Of a stretch of 30,690 bases of DNA, positions 13,745-21,453 are shown in pieces. Numbering within the stretch: the stretch's first letter is position 1; each line of letters starts with the position of its first letter. A model generated the notes under the pieces. That model did no database searches and was not told the origin of the DNA. It saw nothing but the letters and a program-made list of their open reading frames with translations. The translations under genes and the position numbers were made by a program. The DNA comes from a virus, in IMG/VR virus record IMGVR_UViG_3300027985_001100, positions 1-30,690 of that record. The stretch is one strand, 5' to 3'.

Positions 13745-14353
13745 ATGGAGATCCGCCTCGACGCGACCGGCCGCGCAAGTCCAGCTCGGCAGCTCCAGGC
13801 GATCATGGCGCGGTTGCGCGACGTCGGCGGAGAGGCCGGCGTGCTGCGCGACATCGAGGCCGAGCTCGAGAGCACCGCGATGCGCCTCGCGCGGCTCGGG
13901 TACCTGCGGCGCATGAGCCCCGAGGGGAAGCCGTGGCGCGGCGGCAAGGATGGCGGCGGCGACCTCATCTTGAGCGGCGCGATGTTCGCCTCGCTCAGGG
14001 TCGAGGATCGACCGAGCGGGTTTGCTCTCGTCGATCGCGTCGGGTCTGCCAACGGGCAACTCTACGGCGGCTCGCACCAGTACGGCAGGACGATCAAGCC
14101 TCGCGGCGTGGTGAACCTGCGCACGAGCAGTGGGCGCGCGATTCGCGGGGCCTACGCCAGGATGGAAGGCGCGCGGCCCCTCACCTGGCGGACGCCTGAT
14201 GGCCGGTGGCACTCGGCCTGGCAGGTGCGCATCCCGGCCCGGCCGATCTTCCCGCGCAAGGGCACACTCCCACCGCTGTGGGCGCGCGACTTCGAACGCG
14301 CATCGGCAGCGATCTTGAATCGGCACTTCGGCGTCAACTCGCTGCGCGGATAG
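13745..14353 (+). CDS. Phage virion morphogenesis protein (Mu gpG/P2 gpS family)
   Basis: A 202-residue protein with the family landmarks: N-terminal helical region with LARLGYLRRMSPEGKPW, LILSGAMFASL (about 77-87), a HQYGRTIKPRG segment near 112-122 and the C-terminal IPARPIFPRKGTLPPLW followed by a terminal helix. Members are tail-completion or connector proteins that complete the neck. An insert between the HQYG region and IPARP makes it slightly longer than average. It sits between the DUF1320 adaptor and the tail terminator, as in Mu. Confidence 0.88.
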   Translation: MEIRLDATGRASPARQLQAIMARLRDVGGEAGVLRDIEAELESTAMRLARLGYLRRMSPEGKPWRGGKDGGGDLILSGAMFASLRVEDRPSGFALVDRVGSANGQLYGGSHQYGRTIKPRGVVNLRTSSGRAIRGAYARMEGARPLTWRTPDGRWHSAWQVRIPARPIFPRKGTLPPLWARDFERASAAILNRHFGVNSLRG

Positions 14354-14357
14354 CACC

Positions 14358-14837
14358 ATGCACACCTCGACCATCATCAACGCGATCGTCGAGACGCTGA
14401 ACTCGGGGCGGGCGACGCCGATCCCGTCGTTCATCGGCGCGCAGCACCTGGACGCGCACGGCACTCCGCCGAGGCTCGTGTGGGTGCCGACCGTCGATTC
14501 ATTCGGCGACGCGAAGAACCACGGCATCTCGCCGGCATCGGTGAAGACTCGCTACGCCGGCTACGACTGCGCGATCTGGTGCGCATCGATCGACGACTGC
14601 GAGCAGATGCTTGCTGACCTGATGCTCGCGCTCGACGCCCAGCGCGACTCGAACGGCCTTCCGGTGCGCGGCTTCTACAGGATCGGCGGGCTGAACTGGA
14701 TCAACGAGCAGGCGCTGATCGCGAAGGGCGCTGCGTGCGATCTCGAGATCACGTTCGAGCTCCCGCTGGTCGCCGCGGCACCGACGACGGCGCCAATCAG
14801 CGAGGTCATTGGAACATGCACGACTCCGAACCCGTAG
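14358..14837 (+). CDS. Tail terminator-like protein (Mu gp37 position)
   Basis: A 159-residue alpha/beta protein: an N-terminal helix (STIINAIVETLN), a strand region RLVWVPTVDSFG, a central YDCAIWCASIDDCEQMLADLMLALD and a C-terminal strand LEITFELPLV. This strand-helix arrangement is that of tail terminator proteins, which cap the tail tube and mediate joining to the head. Mu encodes the DUF1834 protein gp37 here. The sequence similarity is not enough for a firm family name, so the call depends largely on position and fold outline. Confidence 0.65.
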   Translation: MHTSTIINAIVETLNSGRATPIPSFIGAQHLDAHGTPPRLVWVPTVDSFGDAKNHGISPASVKTRYAGYDCAIWCASIDDCEQMLADLMLALDAQRDSNGLPVRGFYRIGGLNWINEQALIAKGAACDLEITFELPLVAAAPTTAPISEVIGTCTTPNP

Positions 14838-15001
14838 CCATCGAGTTCAAGACCGTCGAACAGTGGGCGAGCGAGAAGAGTACACCCGACTGGCTCTTCG
14901 CAGCGGCCAAGGTCGGCAACCGATGGCCGATCGGACGCGAGCTCTCCGAGGCCGAGTACGACGCCGCGATCAAGCGCGCGGCCCACACCACCGCCGGATA
15001 G
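14816..15001 (+). CDS. Small tail-region protein, unknown
   Basis: A 61-residue protein starting at an ATG 22 nt inside the previous gene. It reads EFKTVEQWASEKSTPDWLFAAAKVG, then WPIGRELSEAEYDAAIKRA. The compact W-x(2)-K-x(3)-P-x-WLF-A-AK and the final helix look like a small phage protein found before sheath genes. In Mu-like order this is the place of gp38 (DUF2635), but the sequence does not match that family visibly. Unknown role, perhaps tail assembly. Confidence 0.65.
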   Translation: MHDSEPVAIEFKTVEQWASEKSTPDWLFAAAKVGNRWPIGRELSEAEYDAAIKRAAHTTAG

Positions 15002-15024
15002 CCGGCAGCTTCTGCCAGCCCAGA

Positions 15025-15062
15025 CCTCACGGCGCCGCAGCCCCCTCGGCGCGACGGTGAGG
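15025..15062 (+). other. Stem-loop upstream of the tail sheath gene
   Basis: CCTCAC plus GCGCCG on the left (15025-15037) pair with CGGCGC plus GTGAGG on the right (15047-15062), with a 1/4-nt internal bulge and a 9-nt loop. It lies in the 104-nt leader of the sheath gene and could act as an mRNA stability or processing element. No U run follows. Confidence 0.4.
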
Positions 15063-15105
15063 ATCTGCGCGCTGGCGCCCATTCACTCCTCTCTGCGAGG
15101 CCAGC

Positions 15106-16509
15106 ATGTCGCTCCCCGAAGTCAACATCGCCGTCCAGGATCCCAACCTCGGGATCGTGCCCGAGGCCATTGACGGGATCACCGCGGCCGTGGGCATCTG
15201 CTCGAGCGGCGCGGCGAACGAGGTCCACAACTTCAGCGACAAGCAGGCGCTCAAGGACGCCCTCGGCGTCGGCCCGCTGGTCGAGTACGCGGCGCACCTG
15301 CTCGACGTCGCCGGAGGCCCGATCCGCTGCGTCCGCGCGACCCAGGCGGTTGCCGGCGCGCCGGGCTCGGTCACCAAGAGCGGCTCTGGGCCCACGATGA
15401 CCGTCGCAGGCGATGCCAAGGACGCCTACCAGGTCATCGTCGAGATCGTCACCGGAGGCGTGCTCGGCGTCGGGTCGTTCAAGTACTCGCTCGATGGCGG
15501 CGACACCTACTCGCCTGAGATCGCGCTCCCGAGCGGCGGCACCTATGCGCTGCCGGACACCGGTCTGACGCTGACCTTCCCTGCAGGCACCTACGTCGCC
15601 GAGGAGACCTACTCGTGCTCCTGCACCGCGCCGCTCTATGACGCGACCACGCTGGCCGCCGCGCTCGATGCGCTGCTGGCGAGCCCGCTCGAGTGGCGCT
15701 TCGTCGCGATCGTCGGGCAGGCGGCGAGCGGCGCAGCGTCGGCGACGCTTGCGGGCACCCTCTCGACCAAGATGGCGTCCGCGGCGACCAACTACCGCTA
15801 CGCCCGCGCGATGATGCAGGCCGCCGACGACACCGACGCGAACCTGATCACCGCGTTCTCGGCTTTCGATGACGGCCGCGTGACTGTCGTTGCTGGCCAT
15901 GCCGAGATCGGGAGCTCGATCACCGGCCGCCCCGAGAAGCGCGGCGCTCTCACTGCGGTTGGCGCCCGCGCGGCCAAGGCCCCGGTGCACGAGGACCTCG
16001 GAAGGGTCGCGTCTGGCTCGCTGCCTGGCGTCTCGTCGCTCTACCGCGACGAGCGGGTGAAGCAGGCCCTCGACTCGCAGCGGTTCACGACGCTGCGCAG
16101 CTTCGTCGGCATGAACGGCTACTACATCACCGCCGGCCGCACGATGGCCTCGAAGACGAGCGACTTCCAGCTGCAGCAGAACGGCTTCGTCATCGACAAG
16201 GCCTGCCGCACGCTGCGGAACGCGCTGCTGCCGTACCTCAACGACTCGGTCCGCGTGAACAAGACGACGGGCTACATCCTCGAGGAGGACGCCCAGGCCA
16301 TCGAGCAGGACGTACAGGGGCAGCTCGAGGCCTCGATCATCGCTCCGGGCAACGCGTCGAGCGTCGAGGCCAAGGTGAAGCGCGACGAGAACATCCTCTC
16401 GAGCCAGACCCTGCGCGTCACCGTGTCGGTCGTGCCGCTCGGCTACGCCCGCGCCATCTCTGCCGAGATCGGCCTGAAGAACCCCGCGCTGACGCCGACG
16501 GCTCAGTAG
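15106..16509 (+). CDS. Tail sheath protein (Mu gpL-like)
   Basis: A 467-residue contractile sheath subunit. The N-terminal PEVNIAVQDPNLGI and ITAAVGICSSGAANEVHNF are typical, as is the C-terminal part: RTMASKTSDFQLQQNGFVIDKACRTLRNALLPYLND, then KTTGYILEEDAQAIEQDV and RVTVSVVPLGYARAISAEIG. Residues about 108-178 are an inserted beta domain (SLDGGDTYSPEIALPSGG and FPAGTYVAEETYS), related to one in the baseplate J protein. The sheath contracts to drive the tube through the envelope and shows that the phage is a myovirus. It is slightly shorter than Mu gpL. Confidence 0.92.
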   Translation: MSLPEVNIAVQDPNLGIVPEAIDGITAAVGICSSGAANEVHNFSDKQALKDALGVGPLVEYAAHLLDVAGGPIRCVRATQAVAGAPGSVTKSGSGPTMTVAGDAKDAYQVIVEIVTGGVLGVGSFKYSLDGGDTYSPEIALPSGGTYALPDTGLTLTFPAGTYVAEETYSCSCTAPLYDATTLAAALDALLASPLEWRFVAIVGQAASGAASATLAGTLSTKMASAATNYRYARAMMQAADDTDANLITAFSAFDDGRVTVVAGHAEIGSSITGRPEKRGALTAVGARAAKAPVHEDLGRVASGSLPGVSSLYRDERVKQALDSQRFTTLRSFVGMNGYYITAGRTMASKTSDFQLQQNGFVIDKACRTLRNALLPYLNDSVRVNKTTGYILEEDAQAIEQDVQGQLEASIIAPGNASSVEAKVKRDENILSSQTLRVTVSVVPLGYARAISAEIGLKNPALTPTAQ

Positions 16510-16527
16510 TAGCGCCGGCAGCGCACC

Positions 16528-16546
16528 GGGCCCGCTCTGTGGGCCC
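16528..16546 (+). other. Small hairpin between sheath and tube genes
   Basis: GGGCCC (16528-16533) and GGGCCC (16541-16546) pair around a 7-nt loop in the 66-nt gap after the sheath gene. There is no U run. Similar GC-rich hairpins lie after several other late genes in this window, suggesting a common mRNA-processing or stabilising role. Confidence 0.35.
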
Positions 16547-16575
16547 TCAACTCTCACGACAACCGAGGAGCCACC

Positions 16576-17007
16576 ATGGCGCTCGACTACCCCCTGGTCA
16601 ACGGCCACCGCTACAGCTACGCGTCGATCGAGCTGCGCATGAAGGGCAAGCGGCGCCGCGGGTTCACGGCGATCAACTACTCCACCCGCCGCGAGCACGG
16701 AGACGTCGAGGCCGACGGCGACAGGAAGATCGGCCGCACCGCCGGATTCGTGCGCAACGAGGCGTCTATCACGATGCTCAAGGAGGAGGCCGACGAGCTC
16801 CTGCGCGACCTCGGCGACGAGTACGGCAAGCAGAGCTTCGACGTCATCGCGACCTACTCCGCTGGCGTCGGAACCATCACCGACACGGTCCGCGGATGCT
16901 CGATCTCCTCGGTCGGCAACGCGCACCAGTCGGGCGGAACTGGAGGCCTCGTCGTCGAGCTCGGGCTCAACGTCATGGAGATCCTGCTCAACGGCAAGCG
17001 CATCTAG
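16576..17007 (+). CDS. Tail tube protein (Mu gpM-like)
   Basis: A 143-residue beta-rich protein. Typical tube features are YPLVNGHRYSYASIELRMKGKRRRGFTAINYS at the N-terminus, VEADGDRKIGRTAG, and a final VELGLNVMEILLNGKRI. It follows the sheath and precedes the tail chaperone, the invariant sheath-tube-chaperone-tape order of contractile phages. It would polymerise as hexameric rings forming the DNA conduit. A GAGGAGCC ribosome-binding site precedes the ATG. Confidence 0.88.
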   Translation: MALDYPLVNGHRYSYASIELRMKGKRRRGFTAINYSTRREHGDVEADGDRKIGRTAGFVRNEASITMLKEEADELLRDLGDEYGKQSFDVIATYSAGVGTITDTVRGCSISSVGNAHQSGGTGGLVVELGLNVMEILLNGKRI

Positions 17008-17034
17008 AGCTGGCGTCGCAGCAGATTGAACAAC

Positions 17035-17050
17035 CGCGGCCCCGGCCGCG
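17035..17050 (+). other. Short GC hairpin upstream of the tail chaperone gene
   Basis: CGCGGC (17035-17040) pairs with GCCGCG (17045-17050) over a 4-nt loop, a few bases before the AAGGGGAGC ribosome-binding region of the chaperone gene. It may limit translation, keeping a high tube-to-chaperone ratio, but this is speculative. Confidence 0.3.
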
Positions 17051-17062
17051 AAGGGGAGCACG

Positions 17063-17380
17063 ATGGAAACGAAGAGCAAGTTCGACGAGGCGAAGGTCCA
17101 GAAGCTGCGCGCTGAGCACGGCGAGGTGTTCGAACTGACCGAGGGCGGCGAGACCATCTTGGCGCGGCGCCCGACCCGCGCCGACTGGCGCAAGTTCAAG
17201 GCCGCGCGCGCCGACGACAAGAAGAAGATCGTCGCGCTCGAGGAGGTCTTCGAAGCGTGCCTTCTCCTGCCGGAGCTCGACGAGTTCGATCGGGTGCTCG
17301 AGAGGAAGCCAGCGCTCGCTGACACGTTCGGACAGCTGCTCATCGAGATCGCGGCCGGGGAGGACCCCGAGGGAAAGTGA
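17063..17380 (+). CDS. Tail assembly chaperone, zero-frame product (Mu gp41-like)
   Basis: A 105-residue protein with a FDEAKVQKLRAEHGEVFELTEG start, a basic RPTRADWRKFKAAR segment and a helical end (PALADTFGQLLIEIAAG). Its position between the tube and tape-measure genes is where contractile and non-contractile phages encode a chaperone made as two proteins through frameshifting. The last sense codons form GGGAAAG followed at once by the TGA stop. The chaperone coats the tape measure before tube polymerisation. Confidence 0.85.
   Translation: METKSKFDEAKVQKLRAEHGEVFELTEGGETILARRPTRADWRKFKAARADDKKKIVALEEVFEACLLLPELDEFDRVLERKPALADTFGQLLIEIAAGEDPEGK
17371..17377 (+). promoter_or_regulatory. 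-1 programmed frameshift slippery site GGGAAAG
   Basis: In the zero frame the heptamer reads G GGA AAG and is followed directly by TGA. After a -1 slip the two tRNAs re-pair with GGG and AAA and the ribosome continues GTG ATC TTG into the open -1 frame. GGGAAAG is the heptamer used in lambda G/GT frameshifting. A minor GC stem (CGAGC-GG-GCTCG, 17394-17405) lies downstream. Confidence 0.85.
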
Positions 17381-17538
17381 TCTTGGGGGCCTTCGAGCGG
17401 GCTCGTGACGACCTGCTCGAGGCCTCCATCTGCCTGCAGGCGTTCGCCCGCGGCGAGCACGGCACCGACGCTGATGTCGGCGGTCTGCTCGTCGCGGAGT
17501 TCATCACCACCATGCGGACTGCATTCGGGGCGCGCTGA
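17377..17538 (+). CDS. Tail assembly chaperone, -1 frame extension (gp41')
   Basis: The -1 frame is open for 53 codons after the slippery site, so the fusion product is about 158 residues (105 from the first frame). The extension reads ILGAFERARDDLLEASICLQAF, then GEHGTDADVGGLLVAEFITTM, a helical domain as seen in the downstream half of GT-type chaperones. It has no ribosome-binding site of its own apart from a possible GTG at 17377, so synthesis by frameshifting is the likely route. Its TGA overlaps the tape-measure ATG. Confidence 0.8.
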   Translation: MILGAFERARDDLLEASICLQAFARGEHGTDADVGGLLVAEFITTMRTAFGAR

Positions 17539-19316
17539 TGGCATCTGGCAAGGCCGAGTGGATCTTCTCAATCATCGACAAGGCCTCCGGACCTACGTCG
17601 ATGATCGAGCGCAAACTCGGCCTGCTCGAGAAGCGCCTTTCGGCTGTCGACCGCGCGGCGAAGAGCGCCAGCGACCCAGCGACGCGCGACCGCGCGAACT
17701 TCAAAAAGCTCGGGCTCGAGCTGCAGCGCGACCAGCTGCTGATGCGGAAGCTCAACGACGAGTCCGGAACGTGGGTCCGCAACCTCCACGCCGGGCTCGG
17801 CGCGATCGGCATGATCGGCGGCGCATTGCGGACCGTGGTCGGCGGAATGGCCGACCTCGGAATTGGGGCGGCGAAAGTCACCGCTGCGTTCGGGAAGAAG
17901 GGAATTGAGGCTGGCGCATACCGCGAGACGAACATCGCTGCGCTCGAGGTACTGCTCGGCGACAAGGGCAAGGCGAACGCAGCATTTGAGTTCGGCCAGC
18001 AGTTCGCGTCTGAAACGCCGTTCAAGATCAGCGACGTAATGCGCTGGCAGAAGAACCTGCTGGTCGGCGGGTTCTCGCAGGACGATGCCAAGGTGATCAT
18101 GAAGGGCCTTGGCGACATGGGCGCGATGAACGACTTCGATACCCAGGTCGTTGATCGAGCTGCACTCGCGCTGAAGCAGATCAAGGCGAAGGGCCGCTTG
18201 ATGGGCCAGGAGATGCTGCAGCTTGCCGAGGCCGGCGTGAACCAGGGCGCGGTCTACAAGCACCTCTCCAAGATGACCGGACTCGATGATGTTGGCGTCC
18301 GCAAGCTGCAAGAGAAGGGCGGGATCTCTGCCGACATGGGGATCTACGCCATCATGGCTGCTGCAAAGGACACGACGTCAGGAGGAGTCCTCGGCGGGGC
18401 TATGGAGAAGTTCGGGAAGGGAACTCTGACGGGACTCCTCTCGACTCTCTTTGACAAGCCGGACGCATACCTAGCGAAGCTCGGCGACAGTCGTGGCTTC
18501 GAGACCTTCAAGTCGGCCGTCACTACGACAATCCAGGTTCTGGACACGAAATCGGAGACTGGAAAGCGGATCTCGAGCACGCTCGAAACGACGTTCGACA
18601 GGCTCTTCGAGAACGTCTTCGGACGGTTCACCGGACCAGATGGTCCAGCGCAAGTCGAGAAGACGATCGAGCGGATGCTCGCGGGATTCGAGCGTGTGAC
18701 GCAGGTCGGTCAGGTGACGATCACGGCGCTCGAGGGTGTCGCCGATGGGTTCCTGAAAGGGATCGACCCTGCCGGCAAGATGTTCGGCGAGGACGGACTG
18801 TCGCCAGAGAAGCTTCAGCGCGTCGCCGAAGCTGGCGAGAAGCTTGGCAGTTCGCTTGCGAAGGTCGCTGACGCATTCTCCAGTCTGTTCGGAGACCTGT
18901 TTGATAGGAACACGCTCCTCGGTCGAATGATCGGAAATCGACTCGATGACATGTCGGAGTACGGCGTTGTTGGTGGAACGCTCAAGGGCGGCTTCGAGTC
19001 GGCTCTCGGCATCGGGATGATTCGTGATGTCGGCGGATGGGCGGACAATCGGCTGAATGCATTCGAAAAGCAGCTCTTCGACGACAAAAGCGAGCAGTCA
19101 GTCGACTCAAGCAATGGAAACATGGGGCTGCGCGCGACTGCTCCAGCGATTGAGCGTCGCTCAACGATGGTGCAGATCAACGCGCCAATCAGCCTGCCGG
19201 CAGGGCTCAACTACACGCCCGCTGAGATCCAGTCGATCGCGAGCGATGCGGGCAGGCAGACCGCTGAGGCTGTCGCTGGCGCGCTGTCCTCTGCAGCCGC
19301 GAGTCAGGGGGCGTAG
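17538..19316 (+). CDS. Tail tape measure protein
   Basis: A 592-residue protein, short for a tape measure; at the usual 1.5 Angstrom per residue it predicts a tail of roughly 90 nm. It begins with a coiled-coil-like region (IDKASGPTSMIERKLGLLEKRL), has a hydrophobic glycine-rich segment at about 85-115 (GAIGMIGGALRTVVGGMAD), and a tape-measure-type domain with YRETNIAALEVLLGDKGKA, FGQQFASETPFKISDV and a QEMLQLAEAGV segment. The C-terminus (QINAPISLPAG, then a helix TPAEIQSIASDAGRQ) also fits. The ATG overlaps the chaperone extension stop (TGATG). It sets tail length and may help DNA entry. Confidence 0.88.
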   Translation: MASGKAEWIFSIIDKASGPTSMIERKLGLLEKRLSAVDRAAKSASDPATRDRANFKKLGLELQRDQLLMRKLNDESGTWVRNLHAGLGAIGMIGGALRTVVGGMADLGIGAAKVTAAFGKKGIEAGAYRETNIAALEVLLGDKGKANAAFEFGQQFASETPFKISDVMRWQKNLLVGGFSQDDAKVIMKGLGDMGAMNDFDTQVVDRAALALKQIKAKGRLMGQEMLQLAEAGVNQGAVYKHLSKMTGLDDVGVRKLQEKGGISADMGIYAIMAAAKDTTSGGVLGGAMEKFGKGTLTGLLSTLFDKPDAYLAKLGDSRGFETFKSAVTTTIQVLDTKSETGKRISSTLETTFDRLFENVFGRFTGPDGPAQVEKTIERMLAGFERVTQVGQVTITALEGVADGFLKGIDPAGKMFGEDGLSPEKLQRVAEAGEKLGSSLAKVADAFSSLFGDLFDRNTLLGRMIGNRLDDMSEYGVVGGTLKGGFESALGIGMIRDVGGWADNRLNAFEKQLFDDKSEQSVDSSNGNMGLRATAPAIERRSTMVQINAPISLPAGLNYTPAEIQSIASDAGRQTAEAVAGALSSAAASQGA

Positions 19317-19318
19317 CG

Positions 19319-19930
19319 ATGGCCGCTCCGATGTGGGACCAGGGCGGCTCGAACGCTGACCTGGGCGCGCAGTGGGCGCAGCCCGGGCCGTGGCAGTCGG
19401 TTCGCATCGCCGGCGAGCAACTGCCCGGCAAGGCGGAGGTGATTGGCGGCGCCGCAGCTCGGAAGGTGGATGTCAAGCACGCCACGGGCGCCGATGGGGC
19501 GGGCGTCACCGACCGCGGGCTTGAGCCGGCCAGGTTCAAGATCCGCGTCTCGCTGTGGACCGGAGAGCATCTGGCGCGCTGGGAGCGGATCGTCGCGAGG
19601 GTACAGCCGCGGGCGGGGAAGGGCGGGTTGCAGCGGGTCAGCGTTTACCACCCGGCGCTCGCGCAGCTCGGGATTCACCACATCTGCATCGTGCAGGTCT
19701 CCGTGCTGCAGCCTGGCAATGTCCGCGGCGTCTACACGACAGAGATCGATTGCCTGCAGTGGATGCCGCCGGGCAAGGACGTGACCAAGACCGTGAGCAC
19801 CAACTCTCCGTCGCTCACGGATCTCGATGCGTCGAGTTCGAACTATCAGCTTCCGAACGGCAAGTCGGTTCACGTTGCGCCAGAGGCGTCGTCCGTCAGC
19901 CCGCCGAGTGAGACCGAGGCAGCGCCATGA
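19319..19930 (+). CDS. Baseplate/tail adaptor protein (gpN position)
   Basis: A 203-residue protein in the place of the Mu gpN DNA-circularisation/hub protein, but half its length. The core has LPGKAEVIGGAAARKVDVKHATGADGAGVTDRGLEPARFKIRVSLW, W-x-RIVARVQPRAGKGG, and VSVYHPALAQLGI, a pattern seen in small baseplate hub adaptors lacking a LysM domain (XkdP-like). The C-terminal ~60 residues are Ser/Thr/Pro-rich and probably flexible. Overlaps the hub/spike gene by 4 nt (ATGA). Function is inferred from order and general appearance. Confidence 0.6.
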   Translation: MAAPMWDQGGSNADLGAQWAQPGPWQSVRIAGEQLPGKAEVIGGAAARKVDVKHATGADGAGVTDRGLEPARFKIRVSLWTGEHLARWERIVARVQPRAGKGGLQRVSVYHPALAQLGIHHICIVQVSVLQPGNVRGVYTTEIDCLQWMPPGKDVTKTVSTNSPSLTDLDASSSNYQLPNGKSVHVAPEASSVSPPSETEAAP

Positions 19931-21057
19931 GCTTCGCAAGGCTGGCTGATCACCCGGTAATGGGCGCGGTCATCACGATGCCACGGATCGGTGCGTGGAC
20001 CGCCAATGTCGTTGCGGACGCCCAGGAGGACCTGTCCGGCGCCGTCGAGCTGCGGGCCGGAGGCGTTGCTTGGGCCGGGACCGCCGTTCGAACCGGAGTG
20101 GCCCAGGACACGGTGCGCGCCGCGATCGTCGGTGGAGCGGGCGGACTGTCCTTGCAGGTGTCGCCGAAGTTCTACCGCGACACCACCGCTCGGATCGTCG
20201 TCGAGGACATCCTCTCCGCAGTCGGCGAGATGCTCTCTCAAACCTCGGATGCTGCGTTCCTGGGAAAGATGCTGGCTGCCTGGTCGCGAGCCGGCGGCAA
20301 GGCCGGAGCTGCGCTCCGCCAGTTCGTCGAGCCATACGGGGCCGCGTGGCGAGTGCTCGCCGACGGATCGATCTGGGTCGGCCAGGAATCGTGGCCCGAG
20401 GCGCAGCTCGAGCACGAGCTCGTCGCCGAGGACCCGCGGGCGGGCTGGGTGGAGATCGCGACCGAGGACCTGTCGCTGACACCCGGGACGATGTTCCGCG
20501 GGCGCATGGTCGCGAAGGTCGAGCACCGCGTCTCGGCGACGAGCGTGCGCACCAGGTGCTGGTTCGCTGACGCTCAAGCCGAGGATCCTGCGGAGGCCAT
20601 CGCGGCGCTCGTGCGGCACCACACCGCGGGAAGCCTCTACCTCGGGCAGTTCCCGGCGCGAGTGGTGGCGCAAAACGGCGACGGCAGCCTTGAGCTACAG
20701 CCGGACGACTCGCGTTTGCCGGGCATGTCCAAGGTGCCCATCCGCTACGGCCTGCCTGGAGTCACGGTGGAGGTCCTCGCCGGCGCTCGCGTCGCGATCG
20801 AGTTCGAGGCCGGGGATCCGGCGAGACCGGTGGCCACGGTGTGGGAGAGCGGAACGGTGACGAAGATGGTGATCGCGTCCGCTGCCGAGGTGACCGTGAA
20901 CGCTCCGACCGTGAACGTGGGCGGCGCGACCTCGGCGGTGAAGCTCGCCGACGGCACGCCGGTCCAGGGTGTTGCTCGGATTGGCGACCAGGTGCAGGCC
21001 GGGCCGTTCGGCGGAGTCGTCCTGAAGGGTTCGACGCTCGTGACCGCGGGCGGGTGA
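19927..21057 (+). CDS. Baseplate hub-spike fusion (gpD/gp27 + gpV-like)
   Basis: A 376-residue protein. Residues about 1-215 resemble the hub half of gpD/gp27 (RIVVEDILSAVGEML... FVEPYGAAWRVLADGSIWVG). From about 235 a gpV-type OB fold follows (GQFPARVVAQNGDGSLELQPDD, VPIRYGLPGVTVEVLAGARVAIEFEAGDPARPVATVW), then a repetitive V-T-V-N-A-P-T-V-N-V stretch and a glycine-rich end suited to a triple beta-helix needle. In Mu and P2 the hub and spike are separate genes; VgrG proteins fuse them. The trimer would tip the tube and pierce the outer membrane. Confidence 0.8.
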   Translation: MSFARLADHPVMGAVITMPRIGAWTANVVADAQEDLSGAVELRAGGVAWAGTAVRTGVAQDTVRAAIVGGAGGLSLQVSPKFYRDTTARIVVEDILSAVGEMLSQTSDAAFLGKMLAAWSRAGGKAGAALRQFVEPYGAAWRVLADGSIWVGQESWPEAQLEHELVAEDPRAGWVEIATEDLSLTPGTMFRGRMVAKVEHRVSATSVRTRCWFADAQAEDPAEAIAALVRHHTAGSLYLGQFPARVVAQNGDGSLELQPDDSRLPGMSKVPIRYGLPGVTVEVLAGARVAIEFEAGDPARPVATVWESGTVTKMVIASAAEVTVNAPTVNVGGATSAVKLADGTPVQGVARIGDQVQAGPFGGVVLKGSTLVTAGG

Positions 21058-21058
21058 C

Positions 21059-21445
21059 GTGATCAAGGAAGAGCTATCCCAGATCATCTACGACGCCTGG
21101 ATCGCAGACGCCGAACTCGCCGGCATCCTGCACAACGAGGACGGCAGCCCGGTGCATTCGGACATGCTGTGGGCGCTCACCGATGCCATCTCCGATGGCG
21201 TCCTGCAGGCGATCTCGTCTGGTGGGTCTGTCGGTGTTCCGGCGTGGCGATGGGACGTCCTGGCGGGCACTGGCACCGCGTTCACGCTCTCGAAGACGCC
21301 GCTGCCGAACAGCCTGCAGGTCTTCCGAAACGGGCTCCTCGAACTCGGGTGGACCCTGGCCGGGACGACCCTGACGCTCTCCTCGACGCGGACGTCGAAC
21401 GACGCGGACCTGCGCGCCCACTACCAGTACATCGAGCCCACCTGA
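21059..21445 (+). CDS. Tail/fibre appendage protein, unknown
   Basis: A 128-residue protein from GTG 21059, one base after the hub-spike stop. The N-terminal half is helical (KEELSQIIYDAWIADAELAGIL). The C-terminal half is a beta domain (AFTLSKTPLPNSLQVFRNGLLELGWTLAG and LRAHYQYIEPT), a common pattern in phage appendage proteins in which an NG turn connects strands of a small beta-sandwich. It begins an insertion of fibre genes in the baseplate cluster and may link or decorate the fibre encoded next. Confidence 0.65.
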   Translation: MIKEELSQIIYDAWIADAELAGILHNEDGSPVHSDMLWALTDAISDGVLQAISSGGSVGVPAWRWDVLAGTGTAFTLSKTPLPNSLQVFRNGLLELGWTLAGTTLTLSSTRTSNDADLRAHYQYIEPT

Positions 21446-21453
21446 GGAACACT

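Noticed and set aside
14806-17571. A 921-codon minus-strand open frame across the sheath and tube genes
   Set aside because: It is antisense to genes with strong family signatures. Long stop-free antisense frames are expected in GC-rich coding DNA, and the translation is repetitive Arg/Val/Leu/Asp-rich with no domain.
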